64,000 nucleotides of DNA from positions 124,001 through 188,000 of the forward strand of contig CAMDAH010000002.1 of NCBI GenBank assembly GCA_945888625.1, written 5' to 3'. Both the position numbers and the translations under genes were made by a program. Source of the stretch: Chryseobacterium gleum (GTDB lineage: Bacteria; Bacteroidota; Bacteroidia; Flavobacteriales_D; Crocinitomicaceae). Below are positions 43,952 to 53,374 of this stretch, one piece after another (position 1 is the stretch's first letter; every line of letters begins with the position of its first letter). The notes under the pieces were generated by a model. That model saw only the letters and a program-made list of their open reading frames with translations, did not search any database and was not told the DNA's origin.

Positions 43952-45157
43952 ATGATTCCATTCTCCCCCCCACGTATTGACCAAAAAATTGTGGATGCTG
44001 TTGTTGAAACGCTCCACAGTGGCTGGATTTCTACCGGTCCGAGGACAAAGCTTTTTGAGAAGAAAATTACCGAATATTGTGGCTGTAAAACTACGGTTGC
44101 GGTGAGTGCTTGGACAACCGGAATGGAGGTTTTCTTGCGTTGGTGGGGCATCGGTCCCGGTGATGAGGTGATAATACCAGTTTATACCTATTGCGCTACG
44201 GCAAATGTTGTCCTACATACAGGTGCAAAACTAATCATGGTGGATATTAATCAGGATGATTTTAATATTTCAATTGAAAAAATAAAGGCCGTGATTACCA
44301 CTAATACGAAGGTGATAATGCCTGTTGATATTGCCGGTCTGCCTTGTGATTACGAGCGAATCTATGAACTTATTGAGGAATTCAAGCCCTTATTTTCACC
44401 TTCAAATGAAAAACAAGTGCAACTGGGAAGGATTTTATTAGCCTCCGATGCTGCGCATAGTTTCGGGGCGCTGTATCATGGTGTAAGGTCAGGTTCGCAC
44501 GCTGACGTTTCCTGTTTTTCTTTCCATGCTGTGAAAAACTTAAGTACGGCTGAAGGTGGTGCGGTCTGTTTTAACCTACCGGATAGCTTTAATCATGATG
44601 AAATCTATAAGGAATTTTGCATCAAAATATTACATGGGCAATCGAAGGATGCGCTCGCAAAAATGCAGAAGGGTGCTTGGCGATATGATGTATTAGAAGC
44701 AGGATACAAATGTAATATGACGGATATTCAAGCGGCAATTGGTTTGATTGAATTAGAACGCTACCAAGAAAATATGGATCGGCGGGCAGAAATTTTTAGG
44801 CAATATTATGAAGGATTTAAATCGGCCGAATGGGCTATTTGCCCTATTTCTGTTGATGATTCAAGGCATACGTCGTATCATTTATTTCAGCTATGTATTG
44901 CTAATGTAACGGAAGCCCAACGAGATGCTATCATGCATGAGATTTTTGAGCAAGAGGTATCTGTGAATGTCCATTTTCAGCCCTTACCACTCTTCACAGT
45001 TTATAAAAAATTAGGGTATTCTATCGAAAATTATCCTGTTGCGTACGCAAAATATGCTTCAGAAATATCACTCCCAGTTTATTTTCAATTAAGCGATTCA
45101 AACGTACAAACTATCATTTCAGCAGTGAAGATTGCCTATAATAAGGTGATGGGATGA
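43952..45157 (+). CDS. DegT/DnrJ/EryC1/StrS family aminotransferase
   Basis: 'HSGWISTGPRTKLFEKKITEYCG', 'GDEVIIPVYTYCATANVVLHTGAKLIMVDI', 'FSFHAVKNLSTAEGGAV'. Confidence 0.92.
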   Translation: MIPFSPPRIDQKIVDAVVETLHSGWISTGPRTKLFEKKITEYCGCKTTVAVSAWTTGMEVFLRWWGIGPGDEVIIPVYTYCATANVVLHTGAKLIMVDINQDDFNISIEKIKAVITTNTKVIMPVDIAGLPCDYERIYELIEEFKPLFSPSNEKQVQLGRILLASDAAHSFGALYHGVRSGSHADVSCFSFHAVKNLSTAEGGAVCFNLPDSFNHDEIYKEFCIKILHGQSKDALAKMQKGAWRYDVLEAGYKCNMTDIQAAIGLIELERYQENMDRRAEIFRQYYEGFKSAEWAICPISVDDSRHTSYHLFQLCIANVTEAQRDAIMHEIFEQEVSVNVHFQPLPLFTVYKKLGYSIENYPVAYAKYASEISLPVYFQLSDSNVQTIISAVKIAYNKVMG

Positions 45158-45741
45158 AACGATTTTTTGATCTTCTATTTTCAATTATTGTTTTAGTCTT
45201 GTTTTTACCAATTGGTGTTTTAATTGCTAGTTTAATTGTTTTAGATTCAAAAGGGGGCGTGTTTTTTAGGCAGCAGCGGGTAGGGAAGGATGGTGTTTTA
45301 TTTTATGTCTTGAAATTTCGTTCAATGCACCTTAATTCAGCTATGAAAGGTACACTTACAGTTGGCGATGATGCCAGAATTACGCGTATTGGGTCGCTAA
45401 TTCGAAGAGTAAAACTAGATGAATTTCCACAATTTATGAATGTTGTCCTTGGTGATATGAGCATCGTTGGGCCACGGCCTGAAGTTCCTGAATTTGTTGC
45501 TTTGTATTCCGAGGATCAACGAAAAGTATTATCGGTTAGACCTGGAATTACTGATGAGGCATCTTTGGCTTATTTTGAGGAAAATAAACTATTGGCAACT
45601 TCAACCAATCCAAAAAAAACTTATATTGAGGAAATTATGCCTGCAAAGATTACTATTAATCTAGCGTATTTAGAAAACCGAACACTTTTGGCAGATATTA
45701 CAGTAATTGGAAAAACAATCTTGAGAATATTTCGAGCGTAA
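45154..45741 (+). CDS. Sugar transferase (initiating phosphoglycosyltransferase, WcaJ/PglC-like)
   Basis: 'MKRFFDLLFSIIVLVLFLPIGVLIASLIVLDSKGGVFFRQQRVGKDG', 'KFRSM', 'DELPQ-like DEFPQFMNVVLGDMSIVGPRP'. Confidence 0.93.
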   Translation: MKRFFDLLFSIIVLVLFLPIGVLIASLIVLDSKGGVFFRQQRVGKDGVLFYVLKFRSMHLNSAMKGTLTVGDDARITRIGSLIRRVKLDEFPQFMNVVLGDMSIVGPRPEVPEFVALYSEDQRKVLSVRPGITDEASLAYFEENKLLATSTNPKKTYIEEIMPAKITINLAYLENRTLLADITVIGKTILRIFRA

Positions 45742-45785
45742 GCTATTATTTATGTGTTAATTTTTCAAACACTGTATAATTAATT

Positions 45786-45803
45786 GTAATATTGCAATAT
45801 TAC
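45786..45803. promoter_or_regulatory. Perfect 18-bp palindrome GTAATATTGCAATATTAC, candidate ArsR operator
   Basis: Equals its own reverse complement; sits upstream of arsR and shares ATATTGCAAT with the downstream tandem repeats. Confidence 0.6.
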
Positions 45804-45840
45804 GATATGACAATATGTTTTGCTTTTTTATAACTTCTTG

Positions 45841-46028
45841 TCGTGTTAAGATTAAAGTTATTTTGGCATATTGCAATAAGACGATTAATGCTATTTTTTT
45901 ATCAATTTGGTTTAAAGTTATATTTAGATATTGCAATGAGACGATTAATGCTACTTGTTTATCAATTTAGTTTAAAGTTATATCTGCATATTGCAATAAG
46001 ACGAACGACATTATTTACGTGTCAATTA
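45841..46028 (+). repeat. 60-bp tandem repeat, about three units, upstream of arsR
   Basis: Lines 45841, 45901 and 45961 align at exact 60-bp register: TTAAAGTTA ... ATATTGCAAT(A/G)AGACGA(TTAATG) ... ; core ATATTGCAATNAGACGA at 45868, 45928 and 45988. Confidence 0.9.
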
Positions 46029-46071
46029 AATTAAAAAGAAATTTATTTCTTTTAACCAATTAAAAAAATAA

Positions 46072-46407
46072 ATGGGAGCTACAAAACACGAAATTTTTCA
46101 AGATCAAATTAACGAAGAAGCAGCAATTTTTAATGCGCTTGGGCATCCAGCAAGGCTAGCAATTGTAAAGACTTTATTGACTTATAAGACCTGTGTTGGT
46201 AATTACCTGACAGAGGAAATTGCTCTTTCACAACCAACAATCTCTCAACATTTGAAAGTACTGAAAAATGTGGGCATTATCCAAGGAACTATTGAAGGTA
46301 AAACTGTTTGTTATTGCCTAAATCATTCGCTTATCCAAAGACTGCGTGTTTTTGTTGGGGATATGCTCATACAATACGATTTACATCAAACTAATTGTAA
46401 CTGTTAA
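46072..46407 (+). CDS. arsR: ArsR/SmtB family transcriptional regulator
   Basis: 'IFNALGHPARLAIVKTLLTYKTCVGNYLTEEIALSQPTISQHLKVLKNVGIIQGTIEGKTVCYCLN'; ars gene neighbourhood. Confidence 0.92.
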   Translation: MGATKHEIFQDQINEEAAIFNALGHPARLAIVKTLLTYKTCVGNYLTEEIALSQPTISQHLKVLKNVGIIQGTIEGKTVCYCLNHSLIQRLRVFVGDMLIQYDLHQTNCNC

Positions 46408-46408
46408 T

Positions 46409-46873
46409 ATGAAATATCTTGAATTTAAAGAATCACTGCAAAAGTTAGAAAGTTTGACTTTTATAATGCCAAACGGAATTTTATTTCCCGCTCATTTTCA
46501 TATCACGGAAGTCGGACGTACGCAAAAACAATTTATTGATTGTGGTGGGGTTGTTAGAAACTCAAGTGAAATAAGTCTTCAACTTTGGTTGGCAAATGAT
46601 ACTAATCATTGTTTATCTCCCAAAAAACTGTTGCAAATTTTGGAAGATACGGAAAGTAAAGTAATACTGCCTGATGAAAATGTAGTGTTGGAATTACAGG
46701 GGCAAACCATCGAAAAATATGCCATTTCGTTAACTGAAAAAGGGTTTTTACTCCTTCCAACTCATACGGCATGCTTAGCCGAAGACACTTGTGGAATTAT
46801 CCCTGAGAAAGCAAAATTAGACTTGGCAAACTTAGGAGGTAAATCATGTTCGCCTGGTTCTGGCTGTTGTTAA
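46409..46873 (+). CDS. DUF6428-like protein of ars operons
   Basis: MKYLEFKESLQKLESLTFIMPNGILFPAHFHITEVGR..., between arsR and ArsC-like gene; Cys-rich C-terminus CSPGSGCC. Family name from memory of similar operons. Confidence 0.7.
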   Translation: MKYLEFKESLQKLESLTFIMPNGILFPAHFHITEVGRTQKQFIDCGGVVRNSSEISLQLWLANDTNHCLSPKKLLQILEDTESKVILPDENVVLELQGQTIEKYAISLTEKGFLLLPTHTACLAEDTCGIIPEKAKLDLANLGGKSCSPGSGCC

Positions 46874-46883
46874 ATTTAGTTTT

Positions 46884-47507
46884 ATGTACATAGATATATC
46901 ACTTAAAATCGAAAAATTAGTTACGCAATTTGACTTAATTCCTGTCTCAAGAAACTTGGCTTTGCGTCAATTAGCAACGCACATTTTAAGTCATCGGAGT
47001 CAATCTAGTTCTTTACAGCTTCTTTTTGTTTGCACCCACAATTCAAGGCGAAGCCATATGGGGCAAGTATGGGGGCAGTTAGCAGCGAATTATTATAAGG
47101 TGGAAAATGCCAACTCTTTTTCTGCGGGGACAGAAGTGACAGAACTAAATTCCAATGTGATAGAAATGCTTCAAAAAGTTGGTTGCAAGGTGTCGACTTT
47201 TCAAAAAGTATCAAACCCAGCTTATTTAATTGAATTTGGAGAAAATCAATCGCTTACTTGTTTTTCAAAATTGATGGAACACGAAGCAAATCCAAGGGCC
47301 GATTTCTTTGCCATTATGATGTGTACTGAAGCAGAGGCCAATTGTCCTTTTGTTCCTGGAGCTATAGCCAGAATTGGCTTACCTTTTGATGATCCTAAAG
47401 CTTACGATAACACGCCTATGGTTAGCGATGCTTATCTTTCTACTTTTGAAGAAATTGGCGTTCAAATTCTATATCTTTTTAATCAAATTAAGCATGACAA
47501 CTACTAA
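46884..47507 (+). CDS. Low-molecular-weight protein-tyrosine-phosphatase/arsenate reductase-like protein
   Basis: '[21 protein letters not shown]' (CX5R(S) P-loop) in an ars operon. Confidence 0.85.
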   Translation: MYIDISLKIEKLVTQFDLIPVSRNLALRQLATHILSHRSQSSSLQLLFVCTHNSRRSHMGQVWGQLAANYYKVENANSFSAGTEVTELNSNVIEMLQKVGCKVSTFQKVSNPAYLIEFGENQSLTCFSKLMEHEANPRADFFAIMMCTEAEANCPFVPGAIARIGLPFDDPKAYDNTPMVSDAYLSTFEEIGVQILYLFNQIKHDNY

Positions 47508-48525
47508 AAGACTTTCTTTTCTAGATCGATATCTCACAGGGTGGATTTTTATTGCAATGGCAATTGGAATTGGAATTGGGTATTTCTTCCCCTCTCAAAA
47601 CCAAAATGTAAAAGAAGAAGTTTTCAATCTACCCCTTGCACTTGGATTAATAATTATGATGTATCCTCCGCTTGCGAAAGTGAAATATGAGTCGATGGGG
47701 ACTGTTTTTAAAAACGTGAAGGTTTTGGTATTGTCGCTGGTGTTAAATTGGGTCGTTGGTCCATTGTTAATGTTTGTTTTAGCGATAACTTTTTTAAAGG
47801 ATCTTCCACATTATATGGTTGGTTTAATCATAATTGGACTTGCTAGATGTATTGCGATGGTAATTGTTTGGATAGAATTGGCGAGTGGAAACCGTGAGTA
47901 TGCTGCAGGATTGGTAGCAATGAATAGTATTTTTCAAGTCTTCTTTTTTAGTTTTTATGCTTTTATTTTTCTTTCGTTTCTTCCAAGTCAAATGGGGATT
48001 GAAGCAACAAATGTTTCTGTCGACATGCTCGAAATTGCCAAAACGGTTGGTATTTATCTCGGTATACCTTTTTTATTAGGATTCACTTCTCGCTATTTAT
48101 TGATCAAGATCAAAGGGGAAGCTTGGTTCACCTCTTCTTATTTGCCTGCGGTTTCCCCCTTGACTTTAATCGCTTTGCTCTTTACTATTATGTACATGTT
48201 CTCGCTAAAAGGAGAAATGGTGTTAGCACTACCAGTTGATGTGGTAAGAATTGCAATTCCGATGATTATATACTTTGTTTTGATGTTTGTTATCAGTTAT
48301 TTAATGGCGAAAAAGTTTGGCGCAAAACAAGATGAGGTAACGGCTATTGCTTTTACAGCGACAGGAAATAATTTTGAATTAGCTATTGCTGTTTGTATTG
48401 GGGTTTTTGGCATCAATTCCGGCGAGGCATTTGCAGGTGTTATTGGTCCCTTGATTGAAGTGCCTGCGCTAATCGTATTGGTGAAACTCGCAAATTATTG
48501 GAATGCGAAATGGAAAAGTAGTTAG
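47494..48525 (+). CDS. arsB: ACR3-family arsenite efflux transporter
   Basis: '[28 protein letters not shown]', '[34 protein letters not shown]', '[20 protein letters not shown]'. Start set to ATG at 47494 (14-bp overlap with upstream gene). Confidence 0.93.
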   Translation: MTTTKRLSFLDRYLTGWIFIAMAIGIGIGYFFPSQNQNVKEEVFNLPLALGLIIMMYPPLAKVKYESMGTVFKNVKVLVLSLVLNWVVGPLLMFVLAITFLKDLPHYMVGLIIIGLARCIAMVIVWIELASGNREYAAGLVAMNSIFQVFFFSFYAFIFLSFLPSQMGIEATNVSVDMLEIAKTVGIYLGIPFLLGFTSRYLLIKIKGEAWFTSSYLPAVSPLTLIALLFTIMYMFSLKGEMVLALPVDVVRIAIPMIIYFVLMFVISYLMAKKFGAKQDEVTAIAFTATGNNFELAIAVCIGVFGINSGEAFAGVIGPLIEVPALIVLVKLANYWNAKWKSS

Positions 48526-48706
48526 GTTGATTAGTTAGGAAGTATCAAGAATTAGCCGTGTGATTTCATCGAGATCTGATTATCGTTTATTGTAATTGGT
48601 GAAAAAAATAAAGTAGTGTTGTTCGATTATTATCAGATATTCGTGATTTTTTGTTAGGTTAATAGTGAGTTTTAGTAATTTTAGCAGGATATTCTTTAGC
48701 AAATCT

Positions 48707-49609
48707 ATGAGTAATTGGAATTGGAATTGGTTGGTTATTATTTGTTTCTTTCTGTCGCAATTTGTTTGTTTCGCTCAAGTTGACGAAGAAAGTCAGTTTT
48801 CCGATACGACAGTAATTCCTGCCAAAGTGTTGCTCGTAGTTCCACCTTTTCAGCGGATTTTAGCTGATACTTTATCTATCGGGGAGTTTGATGAGTTGGT
48901 CATCGATTCTTATTGCGCTCGCCAAATGCCTGCCGTGTACGATGCTCTACACTCCTTTCAAACCAGACAAATGGATAATTTTGGTGGGCATTTAAATGAC
49001 AAGGTTAATCTCGGCTTGGAAAATATCCGAAAAAAAGGTTTTAAGTCAGACGTTAAACAGTTTTACATTCAAATTGATCCAAAAACATTAACAGTATATT
49101 GGATTGCGGTTGTTGGACCAAGTACCGACGGTAAGTGTTACGTTAGAGTTGATAGCCGAGGAAGTGCCGGCGGTGGTTTGCCTGCTGTATTGAAACAATT
49201 AAATCGAATGCATGGGTATTACCCGACTTTAGCAGAAGTTAAATTTTATGAGTTAAATGAAAATGTTATAAAATGCTTCAATTGGAATGGCGATACCTTG
49301 AAAGAATTTACCTCCTTCGTCAATATACAACAACATTTTTTTAAATACGCTGACGCTCAAATAGGGTTAAGCATATCGCTCGAGGAATACACAAAAAAAT
49401 ATCCTTTTCATACAAGCGGCAATAATTTACCAGGAACTAAAAATAGACCTCCGGTGACTTACAACTCAAAAAAATACAAGGTTAAGTTAGGAGATACCTT
49501 GTCTGAAATTGCACAAAAATACCACACTTCAGTTGCTAAAATTAAAAAGGCAAACGGGCTAAGATCCAATACCATTCAAATCGGTCAGGTTTTAAAAATA
49601 CCGCGTTGA
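48707..49609 (+). CDS. LysM domain-containing secreted protein
   Basis: C-terminal LysM '[45 protein letters not shown]'; signal-peptide-like N-terminus from ATG 48707; ORF extends to GTG 48665. Confidence 0.82.
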   Translation: MSNWNWNWLVIICFFLSQFVCFAQVDEESQFSDTTVIPAKVLLVVPPFQRILADTLSIGEFDELVIDSYCARQMPAVYDALHSFQTRQMDNFGGHLNDKVNLGLENIRKKGFKSDVKQFYIQIDPKTLTVYWIAVVGPSTDGKCYVRVDSRGSAGGGLPAVLKQLNRMHGYYPTLAEVKFYELNENVIKCFNWNGDTLKEFTSFVNIQQHFFKYADAQIGLSISLEEYTKKYPFHTSGNNLPGTKNRPPVTYNSKKYKVKLGDTLSEIAQKYHTSVAKIKKANGLRSNTIQIGQVLKIPR

Positions 49610-49686
49610 TTATAAGATTTTTTTAAACTTTAACTTAAAGTTGGAAATGACTATTTTTATACTTTAGCTAAAATAGAATTAAACAA

Positions 49687-49920
49687 ATGGAATCTTGCGA
49701 TAATAAAATTCAAAACACCAGTAACTTACAACGTTTAGCAGTGTTAATTGGCGCTATCTGTACCGCACTTTTTTATGTATTGCTCCGTTGCACAATCAAA
49801 GAGTTAACTTTTTTGGATAAGTTTTGGTGTGCATTACCAATTTTCAGTAGTTTGATTGTTACCGATAGGTGTATAATTAAACGCTTCATAAATTTAATAA
49901 TAAACAGAAAAATAAAATGA
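49687..49920 (+). CDS. Small hypothetical membrane protein
   Basis: 77-aa ORF with two hydrophobic stretches, preceded by TTTTTATACTTTAG motif. Confidence 0.35.
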   Translation: MESCDNKIQNTSNLQRLAVLIGAICTALFYVLLRCTIKELTFLDKFWCALPIFSSLIVTDRCIIKRFINLIINRKIK

Positions 49921-49982
49921 TAGAAATTGCAATTGCTGTTTGTCTCGGAATATGTTTGTTTCGTTGTTGTTGCGGAAGGTAG
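49917..49982 (+). CDS. Candidate 21-aa Cys-rich hydrophobic micropeptide, ATGA-coupled to upstream ORF
   Basis: ATG overlaps upstream TGA; MIEIAIAVCLGICLFRCCCGR*. Confidence 0.25.
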   Translation: MIEIAIAVCLGICLFRCCCGR

Positions 49983-50204
49983 TAAACTTAAGAAATTAGG
50001 CCATTTTTTTCGAGTGAATGAACCTTCACGTGCTAATCTGCACCTTTGTGGCAAGATAGCGATCAGCCAATTTAATTAGTTGCTTTTGATTAAACTACGC
50101 ATTTCAAAATTGGCTAAATAAGTTTTAAAACGAATAAAATATTTTACTCAAAGCAAGGCTCGAAGCAGTAAATTTCCTTAAACTTGTTGAAAATTTAATT
50201 CGCT

Positions 50205-53200
50205 ATGCCCTTTCAACAATTTTTTACCAAAAAACGCGTGCGATTATTTTTTTGGATCTTAATTATTATCCCTGTTATCCTCTTTACATTACTTGTTGGC
50301 ATTATTTATTACGGCCAAGATTCTATCGTTCAACACGCTATTGGTATTGCAAATAAAGATATGAAGGGTAGATTTAGTGTTTTGGGGAGTCATATTGCGC
50401 CTTTTGCCAATTTTCCCCAAATATCAATTGACCTTGAACATGTCAAAGTATATGAGTCTAAAAAAAAGAATGCCGATTGTCTAGTTCATGTAAACGATGT
50501 ATATGTTGGCTTTAGTTTGTGGGATATTGTAAGTGGAAACTATACCATAAAGGGAATAAAATTAAAAGACGGCCACATTGATGTTAAACAACACAAAGAT
50601 GGCAGTATTAATATCGCTAATGCACTTGCTTCCGAATTACCACCTGAAAAAGTAGAGGAAGATTTCCACGTGGATTTAAAGGCTATTTCAATCGTAAATA
50701 TTGATATTTCTAAGCTCAACGAAGAAACGAATTTAAAACTGGATATTTTTATTAATAAAGCGAAATCTAAGTTTAAGTCGGACAAAAAAAACATTGATTT
50801 TCGTCTAGAAACTGATTTTTTTATTAGCGTTTTACAAGACGGGGATAGTACTTTTTTTAAACATAAGCACATTCATTTTGACACGCAGTTTACATATAAA
50901 AAAGCCACTAAAATGGCAATTTTTAACGAAACGCAGGTGGAATTAGAAAAGGCTGTATTGGATTTTAATGGCAGTGTTCGCCTTAATAATGACATAGAAG
51001 TAGACTTAAAATTCAAAGGGCATAAGCCAGATTTTAACTTGTTTTTAGCTGTTGCTCCCGATGAATTAAAAGATGCGTTGAGCACTTTTGAAAATCGAGG
51101 AAAGATTTATTTTAATGCAACGGTAAAAGGCAAAACAGCAAATGGCAATCGACCCGCAATAGGGGCTCATTTTGGTTGCAAGGAGGGGTATATAGCGAAT
51201 ATTGAATCAGGAAAAAAAATGAATGACATTGGTTTTGATGGGTATTTTTCGAATGGTAAAAATAGGGACTTGAACACCATGCTTTTTACCCTGAATAATA
51301 TTAAAGTGAAACCAGAAGTGGGAAGATTTAAAGGGAAGTTAAGTGTTTTTAATTTTCTTTCCCCCAACGTAGAAATGCAAGTTGATGCCGATTTAGACCT
51401 TGATTTTCTTGCCAAGTTCACCAAAGCAAAAGAGCTAAAAGATGTTGGAGGAAAAATTTTATTGCAAATGAATTTCCATGATATCATCGATTTTAATCAG
51501 CCTGAAAAAAGCCTCGCGCGTTTAAATGAATCGTATAATTCTAGTCTTAAAGTGGAGAATTTTCACGCAAAAATACCAGGTCTTAGCCTTCCCATCAAAA
51601 ATTTGAATCTTTTTGCCACCTCACAAGGCCATGCGGTAAACTTAAAATACATGAGCGTAACTATTGGAAAGTCAGATTTCGAAATGCTTGGATTTCTAAG
51701 TGATTTACCAGCGATTATTCATCATACCGATATTCCAGTTGAGGCAGACCTAAAAATTCATGCGAATCGAATCGATTTGGCAGAGTTAACAGAGGACGAT
51801 GCCGGTAAAGTAGGGCTCAATGAAGAAGTAAGACAGCTGGATATGAAGCTAAAGTTTATTACTTCTGCTCGTGCCGTTACCGAATCAGAGAACCTGCCGC
51901 TTGGTGAATTTTTCTTGGAAAAATGTAACGCAAAGTTGAAAAATTATCCTCACGCTATTCACGATTTACACGCAGACTTACTCATTGGAAAGCAGGATTT
52001 AACCTTGAAGGATTTCAAGGGATTTGTGGACGCATCCGATTTTCATTTTTCAGGTCTTTTTCATCATTATGACTTCTGGTTTAAACCCAATTTGGAGGGA
52101 GATGCGAAAATCACTTTTGATTTTAAGTCAAATCACTTAAAATTAGCAGAGCTATTGTACTACGGTGGACATAATCATTTGCCATTGGAGTATCGGAAGG
52201 AAGAGTTATCAAATTTTGATTTGAAAGGTCATTCTGATCTACACTTTAAAGCCGGTGAATTTGTAAAAACTGCCGTTCATCTTGATAATCTAACGGGTAA
52301 ATTTAAAACGCATCCGGTTAGTCTAGCAGGGATAAATGGAAAAATAAATTACCAAGCCGACCAACTTTCTCTTGAGCATTTAAAAGGGGTAGTTGGGCAT
52401 TCTGACTTTGATGTGAGTCTTTTGGTGCATCTAGACAAATCAAAGCGGCGTGACTTTATAACGCTGCGCGCAAATCGGATAGATTTGGACGAGTTTTTAA
52501 GTCATTCCACGCAACAACCTACCGAATTACACGGAGCAGAGCATGATAAGGTCTGGAGTATATTTGACGCCGAATTCCCTAATATTGATTGTAAACTCGA
52601 CGTGGGATCTTTCAACTATGATGCCTATACCATTAACAAGTTAACGGCCGATTTCAAGGTTTTTCACGACCACCACGTAGAAGTTAAAAAAATTGGACTA
52701 GAAACAGCTGAAGGTGCTATTTCTGGATCTGGCGTATTTAGCGGAAGGGATAAAAATCACATTTATTTAGAACCAAATTTAACAATACATCATTTAAATC
52801 TGGATAAATTCATGGTGAAGTTTGATAATTTTGGACAAGATTACCTGGTTTCTCAAAATGTTCATGGGTATTTTCAAGGAAAAGTTACAGGTAAAATCCA
52901 CCTCCATGCAGATTTAGTTCCGAAGCTAGATGATTCTAATCTTAAAGTCAATATGACTATCACCAAGGGAAAGTTGGAAAACTATGCGCCTTTAATTGAT
53001 TTGGGAACATATTTTGAAGATAAAAATGTTGCCATGGTACAATTTGATACACTTACAAATGAACTTCTTTTGAGTAACGGAAAATTGAGTATTCCACAAA
53101 TGATTATTTGTTCAAGTTTGGGTTTCTTAAAAATTGAAGGTTCTCAAGGGATCCTTGGAAAAATGGATATGGATTATACCATTGGCGTTCCTTGGGCGAT

Positions 53201-53366
53201 GATTAAGGACGTGGCTAGGAACAAAATTTTTAAAAGGAAAGCAGATGACGATAAAGATCCCGATGAAATCGTAAAAGAAAAAGACGGTGCGAAATACGTC
53301 TATTTTAGAGTGTCTGGTGATTTGGAAAATTACTCAGTAAACCTGATTAAAGGAAAGAAAAAATAA
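50205..53366 (+). CDS. AsmA-like C-terminal domain/large envelope protein (AsmA/TamB superfamily)
   Basis: 1053 aa, N-terminal TM, then a long beta-rich repeat body; 'SGNYTIKGIKLKDGHIDVKQHKDGSINIANAL' typical of AsmA. Confidence 0.8.
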   Translation: MPFQQFFTKKRVRLFFWILIIIPVILFTLLVGIIYYGQDSIVQHAIGIANKDMKGRFSVLGSHIAPFANFPQISIDLEHVKVYESKKKNADCLVHVNDVYVGFSLWDIVSGNYTIKGIKLKDGHIDVKQHKDGSINIANALASELPPEKVEEDFHVDLKAISIVNIDISKLNEETNLKLDIFINKAKSKFKSDKKNIDFRLETDFFISVLQDGDSTFFKHKHIHFDTQFTYKKATKMAIFNETQVELEKAVLDFNGSVRLNNDIEVDLKFKGHKPDFNLFLAVAPDELKDALSTFENRGKIYFNATVKGKTANGNRPAIGAHFGCKEGYIANIESGKKMNDIGFDGYFSNGKNRDLNTMLFTLNNIKVKPEVGRFKGKLSVFNFLSPNVEMQVDADLDLDFLAKFTKAKELKDVGGKILLQMNFHDIIDFNQPEKSLARLNESYNSSLKVENFHAKIPGLSLPIKNLNLFATSQGHAVNLKYMSVTIGKSDFEMLGFLSDLPAIIHHTDIPVEADLKIHANRIDLAELTEDDAGKVGLNEEVRQLDMKLKFITSARAVTESENLPLGEFFLEKCNAKLKNYPHAIHDLHADLLIGKQDLTLKDFKGFVDASDFHFSGLFHHYDFWFKPNLEGDAKITFDFKSNHLKLAELLYYGGHNHLPLEYRKEELSNFDLKGHSDLHFKAGEFVKTAVHLDNLTGKFKTHPVSLAGINGKINYQADQLSLEHLKGVVGHSDFDVSLLVHLDKSKRRDFITLRANRIDLDEFLSHSTQQPTELHGAEHDKVWSIFDAEFPNIDCKLDVGSFNYDAYTINKLTADFKVFHDHHVEVKKIGLETAEGAISGSGVFSGRDKNHIYLEPNLTIHHLNLDKFMVKFDNFGQDYLVSQNVHGYFQGKVTGKIHLHADLVPKLDDSNLKVNMTITKGKLENYAPLIDLGTYFEDKNVAMVQFDTLTNELLLSNGKLSIPQMIICSSLGFLKIEGSQGILGKMDMDYTIGVPWAMIKDVARNKIFKRKADDDKDPDEIVKEKDGAKYVYFRVSGDLENYSVNLIKGKKK

Positions 53367-53374
53367 CCTTTTTG

